Assembly (NCBI GenBank): GCA_016617855.1
Contig: JAECUM010004940.1
Location: 30,244 to 94,243, forward strand
Direction of reading: 5' to 3'
DNA from: Megalonaias nervosa
Taxonomy: Eukaryota; Mollusca; Bivalvia; Unionida; Unionidae
Length of the DNA: 64,000 nucleotides
This document shows positions 35,330 through 46,614 of the stretch, piece after piece. Numbering within the stretch: position 1 is the first letter of the stretch; the number at the start of each line of letters is the position of its first letter. The position numbers and the translations under genes were made by a program. The notes beneath the pieces are model-generated. The model saw only the letters and a list, made by a program, of their open reading frames with translations, had not been told where the DNA came from and ran no database searches.

Positions 35330-36200
35330 AATATCCTGATATTTATTATGATATTCTCTCATACTTTCCAAGTTTCATTGGGTCAGTATCCGATAATATA
35401 TTATAAATAACACTCGAATTAGGTCGTCCATATCATACTGGATACCTCGCAAATGAGACCGGATTTGATGAAACATTTTGTTGTAAGTAGCAACTGCTGT
35501 TCGGCAAGCCGATTACTTTGTCTCGAAACGCGGTTCAATTTTTTTTTCCGGCGACTATTAGTGTCACACCAACACCTGATATTATTAATAAACTCGGATT
35601 TAATGTTGGACCACCTGATGCAATACCTCTACTTGTTAAAATAACAGGAATGTGAGATCAGTCTATAAATTCTACCACGATATTTGTAAGCTTTTTGTGT
35701 AATCTTGTATGGTAGTAGTTGTAGTACGCGATTAAAGCGTTACGATCCTTTGCAGGAATGCTATACGAAATGTGGCTGAAGTTTACCACTTCTCGTTTGC
35801 TATGCATTATCTATTTGCTTCAACAATATTCATGTATGGTTTGATACGTCTTATTTGTCCGTTTCAATCGTTTCGTTTTAATTAAACATATTATTGCAGC
35901 AGCTTTCTCAATCAAAAGTCTAAAATCGTTGTTTATAGGTGCTGCAAGACACTGATGGCACTTGTCAAATCAAACTGACATTGAGTCTCTCAACTGTCGT
36001 TCTTCTTCATCCCCATATATTTTTGCTGATCTTACAGTAATCTCTTCTATCACAAAGTTTATAATATCGACATAGTCTGTAACCATTTCTTCTTTTCGTC
36101 GATGAACTCGACTGCTGCCGTGATAAGCTCTCTCAGAGTTTGGTCTAGAGTAAAATATTGCTGTAATATCGTATACGCGGCAGCAAATTCTCCTGGAGAT
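35330..36200 (-). pseudogene. helical/membrane protein gene of remnant 3, decayed
   Basis: The - strand reads SSRVHRRKEEMVTDYVDIIN and then FVIEEITVRSAKIYGDEEER (about 36120-36020). It ends with a Gly/hydrophobic segment GGPTLNPSLLIISGVGVTL (about 35600) and a helical tail with YNKMFHQIRSHLRG. Several frame changes occur. The charged coiled N-terminal part followed by a glycine-rich membrane-type hairpin could be a membrane-active or virion surface protein. I do not recognise the family. Confidence 0.35.
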
Positions 36201-36209
36201 TCGTTAGCT

Positions 36210-36334
36210 GATATAATGTTGTTTTGTAGCCATTTGAGATATTAGGCAATGATATAATGTTGTTTTGTAGCCATTTGAGATATTAGGCAATGATATAATG
36301 TTGTTGTGTAGCCATTTGAGATATTAGGCAATGA
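36210..36334. repeat. 41-bp triplication
   Basis: Three near-identical units starting GATATAATGTTGTTTTGTAG at 36210, 36251 and 36292. It sits just beyond the N-terminal side of the decayed - strand gene, so it probably arose after that gene died. Confidence 0.85.
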
Positions 36335-36589
36335 GCTCTCTAATATCTTTATATTAATCTCTGTCAATACCATTATATCTTTTTGGTCTCACTTATGCAA
36401 TTTTTTTCCTATACTTTTTGGAGTATGTCTTCTTTAAACTCTGTCTCAACTGTCCAAATAATTTTTTTTTTTACAAATTTGCTTCATCTGACTACGATAT
36501 TCATAAAAAGGTATCTTTCTCGTTTTACGTTAGTACCTCTACGCGCACTTCGATTCACCCGATGGCATCTAGTGCAATATAAATTTCAG

Positions 36590-36985
36590 CATCTGCATTA
36601 GAAAACTCGGTATTAGGTGTTAGTGATGGAACAATAATCAGCTGCCAATGCCTTATCATCATCAGGCTCAGCATTAACGGCAAGTATGATATCAGCATCG
36701 TTGTATTCCAGCCCCAGTTCTCTGATTAGTCGTCGCTTAGTAAAGTGGTCTCGTAAATCTATACGATGGATCAGTTTAAACCACTATTTGTCCTCCAACG
36801 CATCAGCGCAATTGGCATCCTTTTAACTTTGGTCGTCTCTGGTTTATTAGCAAATTTTCGTTCTTTTATACCTTTTACTTTTGAGATCATTAGAACATTA
36901 TCATGACTGAATTCGAGTATTGTTGTGTGATACAGCTGCTCGAGTTGCTGTTCCATACTAACCTTGACCTTATTTGACAATGATA
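36590..36985 (-). pseudogene. unassigned remnant-3 gene
   Basis: A 69-codon frame from ATG 36980 (with VSMEQQLEQLYHTTILEFSH) passes by a frameshift near 36780 into a second frame with HRIDLRDHFTKRRLIRELGL and ADIILAVNAEPDDDKALAAD. Both parts are stop-free and clearly protein-like. The second ends at a TAA near 36620. Charged and helical, no known motif. It is head-to-head with the ATPase region. Confidence 0.4.
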
Positions 36986-37153
36986 TTGTATCGGTCCAGC
37001 ATTTATTTCATCTGCTGACCTCTCATTGCCGAAACCGACTGAAAATTTAGATAGTTTACTGATGAGTAATCGTCTGGTGGATCGTGTTTGAACCTAAAAA
37101 GTTCAGCAACTGCCTTTGATTGTGCTGTCTGAGAGACTGCTCCTTCGGATGGA

Positions 37154-37402
37154 GGGGCCCTGACTGGCCGAGTGGTCTAAAGCGCTCACCGTTCCGGATC
37201 ACTGCCATCTCACCTCTGTCTGGGTGGGTTCGAGTCTCAGGCTCGGCTAACGTGGGTATGTGAGAAAGCTTGCCAGTATCTTCTCGTGGGTCGGTGGTTC
37301 TTCCCGGAGTTTTCCAGGGTTCGTCCTCCACCAGTTATACTGGACGCCATGCATAGCCTATCTTGTGCTGAAAAATGGCGTTAAACCCCACAACAACAAC
37401 AA
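37154..37402 (+). mobile_element. tRNA-Leu/Ser-type SINE with ACAAC tail, copy 1
   Basis: A box TGGCCGAGTGG at 37165-37175, B box GGTTCGAGTCTC at 37227-37238, 3' end GGCGTTAAACCCC followed by ACAACAACAACAA. Target duplication CCTTCGGATGGA (37142-37153) and CCTTCCGATGGA (37403-37414), one change. It interrupts remnant 3. A second copy is at 51691-51938. Confidence 0.88.
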
Positions 37403-37414
37403 CCTTCCGATGGA

Positions 37415-38364
37415 ACGTGTTTGGTATAGTTTTGGTAAAAACCACGTAATAAAACCCTCTGCACAGATCAACAATATATTCCCTATCGTTTTTATCAGTC
37501 ATCGGTTTCTTAACAGTTTACAGCAAATCATCTTGCACAAATCTCTGAAACGTTTTAAGGCCATAATTGACACCTTCAGCGTTAGTACAGTAGATTCTGT
37601 ACCATTTATATTTTGTGTATGTTTGACTGACATCAATGATAAACTCTAGTAGCGTTGATCCCACGTAGACAGCCCTAAATATATCAATGTTCCATTGACC
37701 TTTCTAACGCCAGTTGTACAATCTCTCTATGCCAGTCAATCTACATCGTAGCTGAAATTTCCATATTGCAATCGCAACTTGGCATTGTATATTTATCCAG
37801 AAATGTGTGTTGATCCCCTTTATTATCCCTTCAGCTGTACCTGACTTATCCAAACTATTCCACATAAAACATTTTTTAGGGTAATTACCGGGCTACATTG
37901 ACGAAGTTGTTGCAACAAATCCTAAACGATTATTGACAGCATCAACAAGATGTGGTGTGAAGCCGACATTACTTTTAGCTCATAATATTAATATTCCACT
38001 GATTGCTACACCACTATCATGTAAGTTTTGTTTGTCAGATCATTTGCACTAGGTGGTACTGCTGATGACGTTACGTTGTTAGTGGCTATGTCAGGTCCAC
38101 CTATCATTGCATCCCTGGATTCTGGATTTCTTAAAAAGTTTACTATTCTACTAGTTTTCCTGTCATTATATTGCCGGATTTGTTTCTGCGTAATCACTTA
38201 AGATAGTTTGTTTGGTTGCTGTCTGCAAGGTTGATTAAAGTTACAAACTTTGTGTAATAGCCCATCTTATTTTTTTGTCGTAATATAAAATTGTTGATCA
38301 TAGCTGATAGAAGTTTAAATGTCAAGGTGTTTGACCAAATTTTATATGTTTTAGGTTAATAAGC
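37415..38364. other. remnant-3 DNA without a resolvable gene
   Basis: Several - strand frames of 40-63 codons are open (for example GFTPHLVDAVNNRLGFVATT near 37960 and RIVNFLRNPESRDAM near 38130). They suggest former coding sequence on the - strand, but I cannot join or name it. This is where a polymerase might have been expected; none is recognisable. Confidence 0.3.
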
Positions 38365-39040
38365 ATGAGTGTCATTAACTTTGATACAAAAAAGTATTAA
38401 ACAGCAGCGTAATCACGATCTACCAAACTGTCATTACCTTTTCGCCGGTCAAACTGTATCAGTTAAAACAAATTTATTAATGAACCTGCTTCCATACAAT
38501 AATCTAAACTATGACATAGTTTACATCTACGCCATTAATCCACAACAAAATAAATATGAGCTGTTGAGTCAGTACAATGATACCTTAAAAATGAACTAAA
38601 CTTACCAGATGATATCTTTAATATCAAATGACCAGACAAAGTGATTCCGGTGTCTGAACTTGACATCAGCAAGCAGAAGATCATCTTATTTGACGACATA
38701 CCGTTTAAGAACAGCAAAATAAAGAAGATCAAATTGTACCTTTCGTTGTCTAGAAACAAACGATGTAATGTAATATATCTGGCAAAAGGCTTTTACAATA
38801 TTGATCATTTTATCGGAGGGAACTCGGTTGTTCTATATTATTTCCTGGTCTCGATAATACTGACATTCAGAACGTTCCACGAGAATAATGCGGAGACTTA
38901 TCAAAAAATAAATTTGTTGAACTTTATCATAAAGCAACTGGTCATGGCAAGCACTATTTCTTTCTGTTTGATCGATTCACCAGTGACAAAGGTATATATT
39001 TCGCTGAGGTATGGACAAGATTTTGTGCAAATAATTTGTA
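38365..39040 (+). pseudogene. A32-like (FtsK/HerA) DNA-packaging ATPase, inactive
   Basis: The frame after ATG 38365 breaks early (TAA and TAG), then reads NCHYLFAGQTVSVKTNLLMN, VYIYAINPQQNKYELL, PVSELDISKQKIILFDDIPF and RNKRCNVIYLAKGFY. This is the order of the Polinton/adintovirus packaging ATPase: Walker A, a conserved N-x-Q-KY block, Walker B (IILFDD) and the sensor-like R-x-K-x-C-x-V-IYL. The Walker A glycine before the lysine is Val (GQTVSVKT). The C-terminal third lies in another frame (FLFDRFTSDKGIYFAEVW). The enzyme would pump DNA into capsids. It is upstream of the capsid block, in the same direction. Confidence 0.75.
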
Positions 39041-39077
39041 GTGGTCAAAATTTATATAACAGCACGATTCTAATCAA

Positions 39078-39839
39078 ATGGATATAAAGGAGTTACTAAG
39101 AAAACTTACTGCACAGAGAGCCCAACTTAAAAAGAACGCATTTGATGATGTACGTCAAGGTCAGCAGCAAACTGTAGAAACAACTGCCAAGCTTTTTAAG
39201 ACTATTACCGAGATAGTGCTCGTTAAGCGACCTGAAGATTCCAAACTATCGCTAGAAGAACTAAAAAGCCCACCAAGAAAGGATTACTTGGCAGTTTTGA
39301 GATAAAAAGACAAATGAAATTATATTTCATAAGTGACCTGGTTTTGAGCTCAGGAACTTGAAATAAGGAGACCATGATTACCTGGCATTGTTGAATGAGG
39401 ACAAGAAGAGTTTGTAGAAAAGATCAAAGATTCGACTGCACGAGAGCTGAAGCAGATTCAAGAAATACAGAAACTTAAAAGAGCCTACCAGATGCAAGTT
39501 GCAGAACAGCGCGGGCAGAAGCAGGCTGTTATAGAAATTGTATGTCTCGAAAAGCAGATTGATCTTCTCAGTAAATGGTCTCGAAGTCGGCTTTCGGATT
39601 CGGAATATTAATCAACAGATACCTAAAAGACTTTAAAGATCAAGATTTTAACAACATTAGAAAATGGGACAAACACAAAAAACAAAAAATTGATTAAGCA
39701 GCTAAATCACCTGATCAGAGATGGCTCTAATGCTTTTAAGGCCATCGACAATTCTGCGTCCAATGAAGAGGCTGTAGGTTCTGTTGATATAATTAGGATT
39801 GGTATCACTAACGGACTTTATACTAAGATTAAACTATAC
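39078..39839 (+). pseudogene. coiled-coil protein gene, split by a LINE/SINE insertion
   Basis: It starts at ATG 39078, overlapping the end of the ATPase region. The first frame (75 codons) has KELLRKLTAQRAQLKKNAF and KLSLEELKSPPR. A later frame has KIKDSTARELKQIQEIQKL and EQRGQKQAVIEIVCLEKQID, strongly heptad-like. A third ends VDIIRIGITNGLY just before the LINE. The reading continues after the SINE at about 42340 (LYAKTADSF). Role unknown; the position between ATPase and capsid genes is shared with other hypothetical genes of such elements. Confidence 0.48.
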
Positions 39840-41974
39840 TAAAACCAAGAATCAGATTTGACCTTGAAAAATTGAAAGAACCAAAAGTCACAGAAGCCTT
39901 CCAAGCAATGATAGGTTTAAATTTGCACCTTTGATAACCCTGGACAGCCAAGACACCGACCTAGAGTTCTTAACAACCACATTCAACACAACTGTGACTA
40001 GCACAGCTATCGAGATCATTGGCAAATATCGTGGAACAAAGAAACCTTGGATCACAACAGATGTCCTTGAACTATGCGACAAAAGAAGAGAACTAAAATA
40101 GGGAAAAAGAGATCATTAAGGGGCTAGAAAATACAGAGAGATAACATGATCAGGAAAAGCATGAAAAAGGCAAAGGAATCCTGGAGAGAAAGACAATGCT
40201 GCAAAATCGAAGACAGTCTGTGTAGAAATGACTGTAAAATGGCATATCAGCTGGTAAAAGATCTCTCAACCTATAAACAAGGGAAAACTACCACCATCCA
40301 AGACAAATCAGGAAAATGACTCACAGAAGATCAAGAGATCCTCAAGCGATGGACAGAATACTGCTCAGAATTGTACAATCCTAAGACCCAAGGAGATACA
40401 GCAGTACTAAATTGTCCTCAGGCAGAAGAAATTGACTTCAACCCCATTCTTCGTGAAGAATAAGAAATTGCAGTTAGGTCACTAAAAATCGAAATTCAGC
40501 CGGCATTGACAATGTATCAGAAGATCTCATTCAAGCAGGAGGAGAAGATATAGTCACAGTCCTAACAACAATCTGCAACAAGATATGGCAGACAGGAGAA
40601 TGGCCCGCCACATGAACTCAATCCTTGGTCATCGTGCTCTTCAACAAAAGAAACCTACAGCTATGCCAAAACTACAGAACCATCAGCTTCATAAGACACC
40701 AGAGCAAAGTCATGCTGAAGATAATTCTCAACAGACTAAAGCCTCAAGCAGAGAAAATTATTGCTGAAGAGTAGGCAGGCTTGCGAGCAGGAAGGAGCAT
40801 CACAGAACAATTCTTCAATCTCAGACTCCTTTGCGAGAAATACCTTCAGCATCAGCAAAATCTATACCAAATCTTTATAGATTTCAAAAAGGCCTTTGAT
40901 AGGGTATGGCATGCAGCCTTATGGGCAACTATGAAAAAGTACAACATCAGCTCAAACCGGTGCAGGTTGTTGAGCACCTCTATGACAAAGCCACCAGAGC
41001 TGTCCTCATCAATAGCAGCAGAGGAGATTGGTTTTCAAGAACAGTTTCAGTCAGACAGGGATGAATACTGTCACCTACACTCTTCAACATTTTCCTGGAA
41101 AGGATAATGGAGGATGACTTGCATGACCACAAGGGCACTGTCAGCATCGGAGGAAGAACAATCACCAACCTTCGCTTCGCAGATGATATTGATGATTTAG
41201 CAGGAGATGATAAAGAACTGGCTGACTTGGTTAAGCGCCTCGACACAACCTCTACAGCATACGGTATGGAGATTAGCGCCGAAAAAACCAAACTGATGAC
41301 AAACAACACCAATGGCATCAGTGCAGAAATAAAGGTCAGTGGATAGAAGCTGGAAAGAGTCACAAGCTTCAAGTACTTGGGATCAATTATTACATATGAG
41401 GGCTCCAAACCAGAACTGCTTTGCAGGATTGCCAAGACAACAGCAGCAATAACAAGGTTGAGACCAATATGGAAAGATACCAACATTATTTTGGTTCAAC
41501 AATAAGGCTGATGCGCTTGATTGTCATATCCATCTTTCTGTATGCTTGTGAAACATGGACGCTCACATCAGATCTACAAAGAAGGATTCAAACCTTTGCA
41601 ATGAGTTGCTACCGCAAGATCTTGGGCATCTCATACATTGACCATGTAACCAACGAAGAAGTCCACAACAGGATCCAATGAGCCCTCGGATCCTATGAAG
41701 ACCTCTTGACCACTCTACAAAAGCTCAAACTGAAGTGGTACTGTCATGTCTCAAGATCATCTGGACTGGCAAAAACAATCTTGCAAGGCACAGTGCGAGG
41801 GTGCAGAAGAAGGGCAGACAGAAAAAGAGGTGGGAAGACAACATTAAGTAGTGGACAGGCATGGGATTTAGAGATTCCCAAAGGGCAGTAAAGAACAGGG
41901 AAAGATGGAAAGAATTGGTTGTAAAGTCAACTGCGGTACCCCAACGACCTCTTGGGTAAAGGGATTGATGATGG

Positions 41975-42005
<31 letters not shown>

Positions 42006-42006
42006 A
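39840..42006 (+). mobile_element. RTE-like non-LTR retrotransposon (LINE), 5'-truncated and decayed
   Basis: The copy begins within the linker after the endonuclease (RIRFDLEKLKEPKV) and continues through the reverse transcriptase: FIDFKKAFDRVWHAALW (about 40870), RFADDIDDLAG with the catalytic FADD box (about 41176) and LYACETWTL, to a C-terminal RKILGISYIDHVTN. Stops and frameshifts are frequent. The 3' end is a GATGAT tract at 41963-42006. ATACTAAGA before (39820-39828) and after the tail suggests the target duplication. The related - strand ORF at 40980-41486 is a shadow. Confidence 0.82.
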
Positions 42007-42014
42007 CTAAGACT

Positions 42015-42332
42015 GCTCCGGTGGCCTAGTGGTTAGAGCGTCCGCCTCGGATGCAGGAGGTCGCAGGTTTGAACCCCTGCCGAGTCATACCAAAGACTTA
42101 TAAAAATGGTACTAACAGCTGCCTCGCTTGGCGCTCAGCATTAAGTGGTTAGTGTTAGGACTGGTCGACCTGGTGTCAGGATAATGTGACTGGGTAGGAC
42201 ATGATGCTATATGTTTGCAGCATGATGCTCCAGTGCTAGAAATCACTATAAACTGTTACGCTGCAGATATCGTAGCGATATGACTGAAAAATTGTTAAAG
42301 CTACGTTAAAAATCCAAATTACATACACTCAC
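42015..42332 (+). mobile_element. SINE copy 3, full length with tRNA head and (CA)n tail
   Basis: The head has A box TGGCCTAGTGG (42022-42032) and B box GGTTTGAACCC (42066-42076), folding like a tRNA with anticodon CGG. The body (CCTGGTGTCAGGATAATGTG) matches copies 1 and 2. ACTTTATACTAAGA before the LINE and ACTTTATGCTAAAA after the SINE suggest that the SINE entered first and the LINE later landed in its upstream target duplication. Confidence 0.82.
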
Positions 42333-42339
42333 TTTATGC

Positions 42340-43275
42340 TAAAACAGCGGATTCATTTAGAACAAGAGTTGAGCTATATAAAACGTCGTATTGGTCAATA
42401 GTTCAGCAGAAATCCTTATGACAATGTAATCAAAAGTGACGAACGTAAACAAATCGCATTAAAATCTTTAATAATCAAGCCGAATTTGTTGACCGTTTGA
42501 TGCTGCTAATATCGTCAAAAGAAACTGAAAACGTCAGCCTGGAAATAGATAATAAAATTGTTGATATCTCCTGTTTAACGGAGCCGTAACAAACGATGAG
42601 TATGTCATTCTTCACCAGTACCTAATCGGAGTTTAAATGACACACCAACGCATTTTACTGGACAATGCTATGTAATGTTATCGGCAAGACTATTACTCAA
42701 TGCATCACAAACTTCCGCTAACAGCGGCAGTATTTGGTACCGTACACACCATCAATTGAACTTAATCCCGATCGACAATATGAAATTAGCAAGATTTAAA
42801 AGCAAGGATGACCCTAGAAACAACATGTTTGTTGATCTTATAAAAAAACAGCACCATCGGATCATTGCGCGTGTTTCATAAACAGCTGTATGGATCAGCA
42901 CTATTGCGTTAATCTCATATGAAGGTGAAGCTCCTGTTAATATTATCTACCTAAATATAATACTGATAAATTGCCCAATTGCTCTGGGCTCTTACTTATA
43001 CAGTGCGAGGCGGCAGAGGAACAATGATCTGTTCTGCCTGGATCGGTGATGCAGTGTACACCTCGCCACGTCATCTGATTGCTGCAAATCAGATTTCATC
43101 TTGTACGATGACACTTACAAATTAATATGGATATCAACATGATCTTAATAATGACATAGTGACCGACCACATGCATTTGAGATCAGTTTATTAAACCATT
43201 TAGAAATGTATGCAACTAATCAGCCCAATGAACCTTTTGTTACTGTTTTGATAAAAAATAAAGCAACGAAACGTT
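42340..43275 (+). pseudogene. remnant-3 capsid-module genes, unassigned
   Basis: After the end of the split coiled-coil gene (to about 42450) there are protein-like frames at 42620-42881 (with NLIPIDNMKLARFKSKDD) and 42915-43100 (NCPIALGSYLYSARR and ATSSDCCKSDFILYDD). In the other remnants a penton precedes the minor and major capsid genes, so one of these may be what is left of it, but I see no penton signature. Confidence 0.3.
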
Positions 43276-43279
43276 TATA

Positions 43280-43560
43280 GACTAAAGATAATAGGAGGTG
43301 TCTTTGGCAATAATTTCTCAAAGATCGTTGAAAATATACCTTCCATAGCACAGGAACTATCACCAATCGCAATTGACGCTTCAAATGCATTTACAACCGG
43401 TGCTGAATCTGCAGCAGGAACTGCGGTTGGACAAAAAGTTTCTAATAAGATAAACGGTTGGCCACCTCAACAGACGAACTTAAACAGGTCATTAACATCA
43501 TTACTCCAACATCTACAACAGCACGAGCGATAGTATGGCTACAACTAGGAAATTACTGTC
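43280..43560 (+). pseudogene. minor capsid candidate (pVI-like position)
   Basis: The frame GGVFGNNFSKIVENIPSIAQ followed by ELSPIAIDASNAFTTGAESA and GTAVGQKV is small-residue rich with an amphipathic look, directly before the major capsid gene. Position and composition suit a pVI-like minor capsid protein; this is inference. Confidence 0.35.
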
Positions 43561-43703
43561 TCCAGGAGCTGGGAAGATTGCTGGTAGATTAGCAATGAAG
43601 TCGAGCAGCATAACACCACCGTTTTAGTAGGGGTAAATCTATTACAATTTTGTGTAAACAAAAATCAATAAACTTTACTTTGACATAACAGAACAAACTT
43701 TCA

Positions 43704-45025
43704 TTGATGATTCAACAACAGAGATCGAGTACACCGAGTGCCTCGACAGTAGCTCAAGCGATCAAAATACACCAGGACCGCGTACAAAGTGCTCGATATC
43801 AGCTTTTTAATCAGACCATCGAAGATATATCGCTGCAACTACCGGTTACAAGTACGATAACAAATACGATATTATTTAGTGGCGATTATTCGAGGAGCAA
43901 AGCAACAAATATAATGTTGTTCAAGGACACTGGTTCTGTTGCCACCGGAATGCCTCTGTATCCACATACCTGACCGTTGATGTAGATAGTTACTGACACT
44001 CTGACTGCCATCAACACGTTTTTAACTCCAATTCATGCTCATCTTAGAACAACACCATCAGCTGATAATGCCGAGGGAACAACTCCTACTGCTCTGATCG
44101 CTGCGTGTAATGCAGGCTTTTGGAATTAAATCTGCTGACGCTGTCACGACAGTGATGCTTGCGAAAGTCGAGGAAATTGCCCGCTTATCTAAAACTCCGT
44201 CATACAATGAACGCTACACCATGCGATGTGCTGTCACCAACAACTCACCTGAAATATCAATTGTACATCTGCTCAGCAGCATCTCTGGATTTTGTCTAGA
44301 TGTTAATAAGGTGTTTAAAAGCGTCAAGCACAAGATTATCCTGAACAGAGAGGCAGCAAACGCAGATAATGTTATTGGGAGAGACATAGCCGGGGTTAAT
44401 GCACAGTTTATGTCGCGCCTGGCATGGAGGATGCCAAGAGTCGTATCTTCACCGACAAAGCAACTTGAGCTTGACACGTCTCTGGAAGCGTATTCGAGCA
44501 AATATACTTAGAACAGATGAAATCTACCGTCAAGCACTAACCACAAACACACCAAATTCCACCTGGCGAATAACAGCTGCTCTTAGTGAACAACTAGCTG
44601 TAGGGTCACGTTATTGTTGTATTTCAGCGATGAGATAGAACGGAAAGCTACTCACAAAACGATATTATTTTTTAAAGCATGGCTGGTTACAAGAATATTT
44701 GTCAGAAAAAACTTAGGACAATACCGTGACAGAGTTCTCATTTATCAGAATAACAAAAACTTCTCACTTGCCTACATGATGTTACTGGAGGTGGTGCATA
44801 AGTACCAGGACTCTGATACCGGATTGCAGATCTCACTGGCGAACACTATATCCTTTCTTCCACTTTGATGTTTCAAAACACTAGGAAAGACTAGCATGAT
44901 ACCCAGCTGATACTAAGGACACTTGGAATCTCGGGGCAAATTACGCTTCTGCTGATGGTTACAATAATGCTGCATACTTCGCGCACGCACTTGTCACATT
45001 TGATAGGTACCTGAGACTTGATTAA
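43704..45025 (+). pseudogene. Polinton/adintovirus-like major capsid protein (remnant 3)
   Basis: In order: an N-terminal 89-codon frame from ATG 43704 (ILFSGDYSRSKATNIMLFKD), then a 133-codon frame (VFKSVKHKIILNREAANADN, SRLAWRMPRVVSSP), then STWRITAALSEQLAVGSRY, SLAYMMLLEVVHKYQDSDTG with LQISLA, and finally ASADGYNNAAYFAHALVTFD to the TAA at 45023-45025. 'L-x-R-x-AW-x-MP-x-V' and 'D-x-GLQIS' are hexon-like capsid signatures also seen in remnants 1 and 2. At least four frame changes. Length of about 440 codons fits a full gene. Builds the icosahedral shell in related elements. Confidence 0.75.
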
Positions 45026-45227
45026 CTCAAGGGTAAAATGACAGTACAAGTGTAAGCGAATGATATGTCAGAAAATAATTTTACGTGATCAAATGGAATG
45101 TTAAAAGAATTCAATAATTTTGTGTGATCGAATGGTATAGCATGAAATACATTTTACACGAAGTAAGTTTATCAGCAGGACAATTTCAACAAAAGAAAAT
45201 TTTCAAAAATTAAAAAAAATAGCATGC

Positions 45228-45831
45228 ATGAGCGACAAGCAGTTTCAATACAAACTGACTTTAAACCAGGTACTCAAAAAAACCTAAACATAAGAAACCA
45301 CTTCTCTTTACAACGACTCAAATTAAAAAGATGTCAAATGGAAAGCCTTTCATACTAAATCTATCGGCAACACAAGTTACTGGACTAGCGTTCCGAGGCG
45401 GATCTTTAATACCATCACCATCACACCAAAATACTTCCAGGACATGGTTCCTTAGGTATTGTAGCTGCACCGGGTACTATTTCAGATGCAACAAAGAAAG
45501 CGGTATCGGGGGATTTACTAAATGGAACATGTAGAATCAAACAGGCTGAATAACAACATCTTTTTATAATAGAACAAATAAAATTGTGTCACCAAAGGAA
45601 AGGACTGCTGGAACTACTGCACAGAGAACAACAACGAAAAAGAAAAGAGAACGAAGCAAATCAAAGGATGGTTCATATGACCTCCGCTAGCTGGTATTTC
45701 CAAATCTGCTTGGAATCGCACGCGGACTACAGCTACTAGGAACAAGACAAGGACAAAGCTCGCAAGGCAGGGGAATGACATTACCAGGAGCAAGGCTTAA
45801 AATAACTGAAACTGCTGAAAAGCTAAACTAA
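45228..45831 (+). pseudogene. pX/mu-like minor capsid or core protein (remnant 3)
   Basis: From ATG 45228: YKLTLNQVLKK, then KPLLFTTTQIKKMSNGKPFI and LNLSATQV, that is, three spaced LTxxQ-like elements in a basic protein. A later frame has IVAAPGTISDATKKAVSG and, near the end, RERSKSKDG and RGMTLPGARLKITETAEKLN before the TAA at 45829-45831. It corresponds in layout and position to the gene at 460-870. Frame breaks mark it as dead. Confidence 0.58.
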
Positions 45832-45834
45832 ATC

Positions 45835-46025
45835 AAGGGTTTTATCGGTGTTTGTTTCCAATCTATCAACTACCTGACAAAATAGAACCTAATGCTAGTT
45901 ACATCATCAATATCCAAACTTTTAATGATGGCTCAGGTACGCACTGGGTAACGCTCTACGACAACAACTACTTTGACTCGTTTGGACTTCCGCCAAGTGA
46001 TATTGTTAAGCAGTCTGTTCTATAA
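45835..46025 (+). pseudogene. adenain-like cysteine protease, N-terminal part
   Basis: The open frame has FPIYQLPDKIEPNASYIIN and GTHWVTLYDNNYFDSFGLPP. 'G-x-HWV' carries the catalytic His and 'YFDSFG' the following acidic region of adenovirus-maturation-type (ULP1-like, C5) proteases found in Polintons. The frame ends at TAA 46023-46025, before the part that should hold the catalytic Cys, which I did not find downstream. In related elements the enzyme matures capsid proteins. It follows the pX-like gene by a few bases. Confidence 0.7.
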
Positions 46026-46280
46026 TATATAATAAAACAAAGCAAAACTACATTATTTCTCTAATCAAATTCAGCAAATTGCAAAAACAACATGTGAATA
46101 TTAATATATTATGTTTATATGACAAATGTTAAAATTGTCAGAACTTTGTCTTTCGGATGATAATCATTTTCTAAGGTTTATTTCTCCAAAGCCCGGTGTA
46201 GATGATGATAAAATTGCAGTAACCTGGTGTCAAAATCCATCATAGAAAAACTCAAATTTGATCTAAACTTTTGTATAAAT

Positions 46281-46450
46281 TTGAAAAATTGCAACATATT
46301 GTCGCAAGTGCAGGACTAGAACTGAGAATGTGGACGAGAAAACCGAAACCACAAAAATAACAGGGTTGTGTTTAAAAGTATTTGTGCTGTTTGCGATAGA
46401 AGAAAGAATATATTTCGAAAAAATAAACAGGAAGTTGTTCGATACTAGAA
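46281..46450 (+). pseudogene. small zinc-ribbon protein remnant
   Basis: One frame has ATYCRKCRTRTENVDEKTET, a CxxC followed by a T-x-N element; the next frame supplies SICAVCDRRKNIFRK with a second CxxC. This two-knuckle layout (CxxC...N...CxVC) recalls the DUF5679-type zinc ribbons common in Polintons and giant-virus relatives. A frameshift separates the two knuckles. Confidence 0.5.
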
Positions 46451-46614
46451 AGAATAATACTTGTTGACACATAGTCAAATGATTTTGTAGTACCCAACAA
46501 AATAAAAATGAAGAATTGAGACGCGATCTTGATAAAGATCTTTGTCTTGACTTAAACAAAATTTTGACTTAAAAAAGTCAAACATGTGGTCGTAGTGTTA
46601 TTATCGGATCAGCT

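Noticed and set aside
37056..37331. 91-codon - strand ORF and its counterpart at 51758-51982
   Set aside because: Both are translations of the ACAAC-tailed SINE.
40980..41486. 168-codon - strand ORF, the longest in the window
   Set aside because: It is antisense to the LINE reverse transcriptase (FADD box on +) and has no motif.
42015..42090. Functional tRNA gene
   Set aside because: The tRNA-like head continues into a SINE body shared with two other copies and ends in a (CA)n-type tail.
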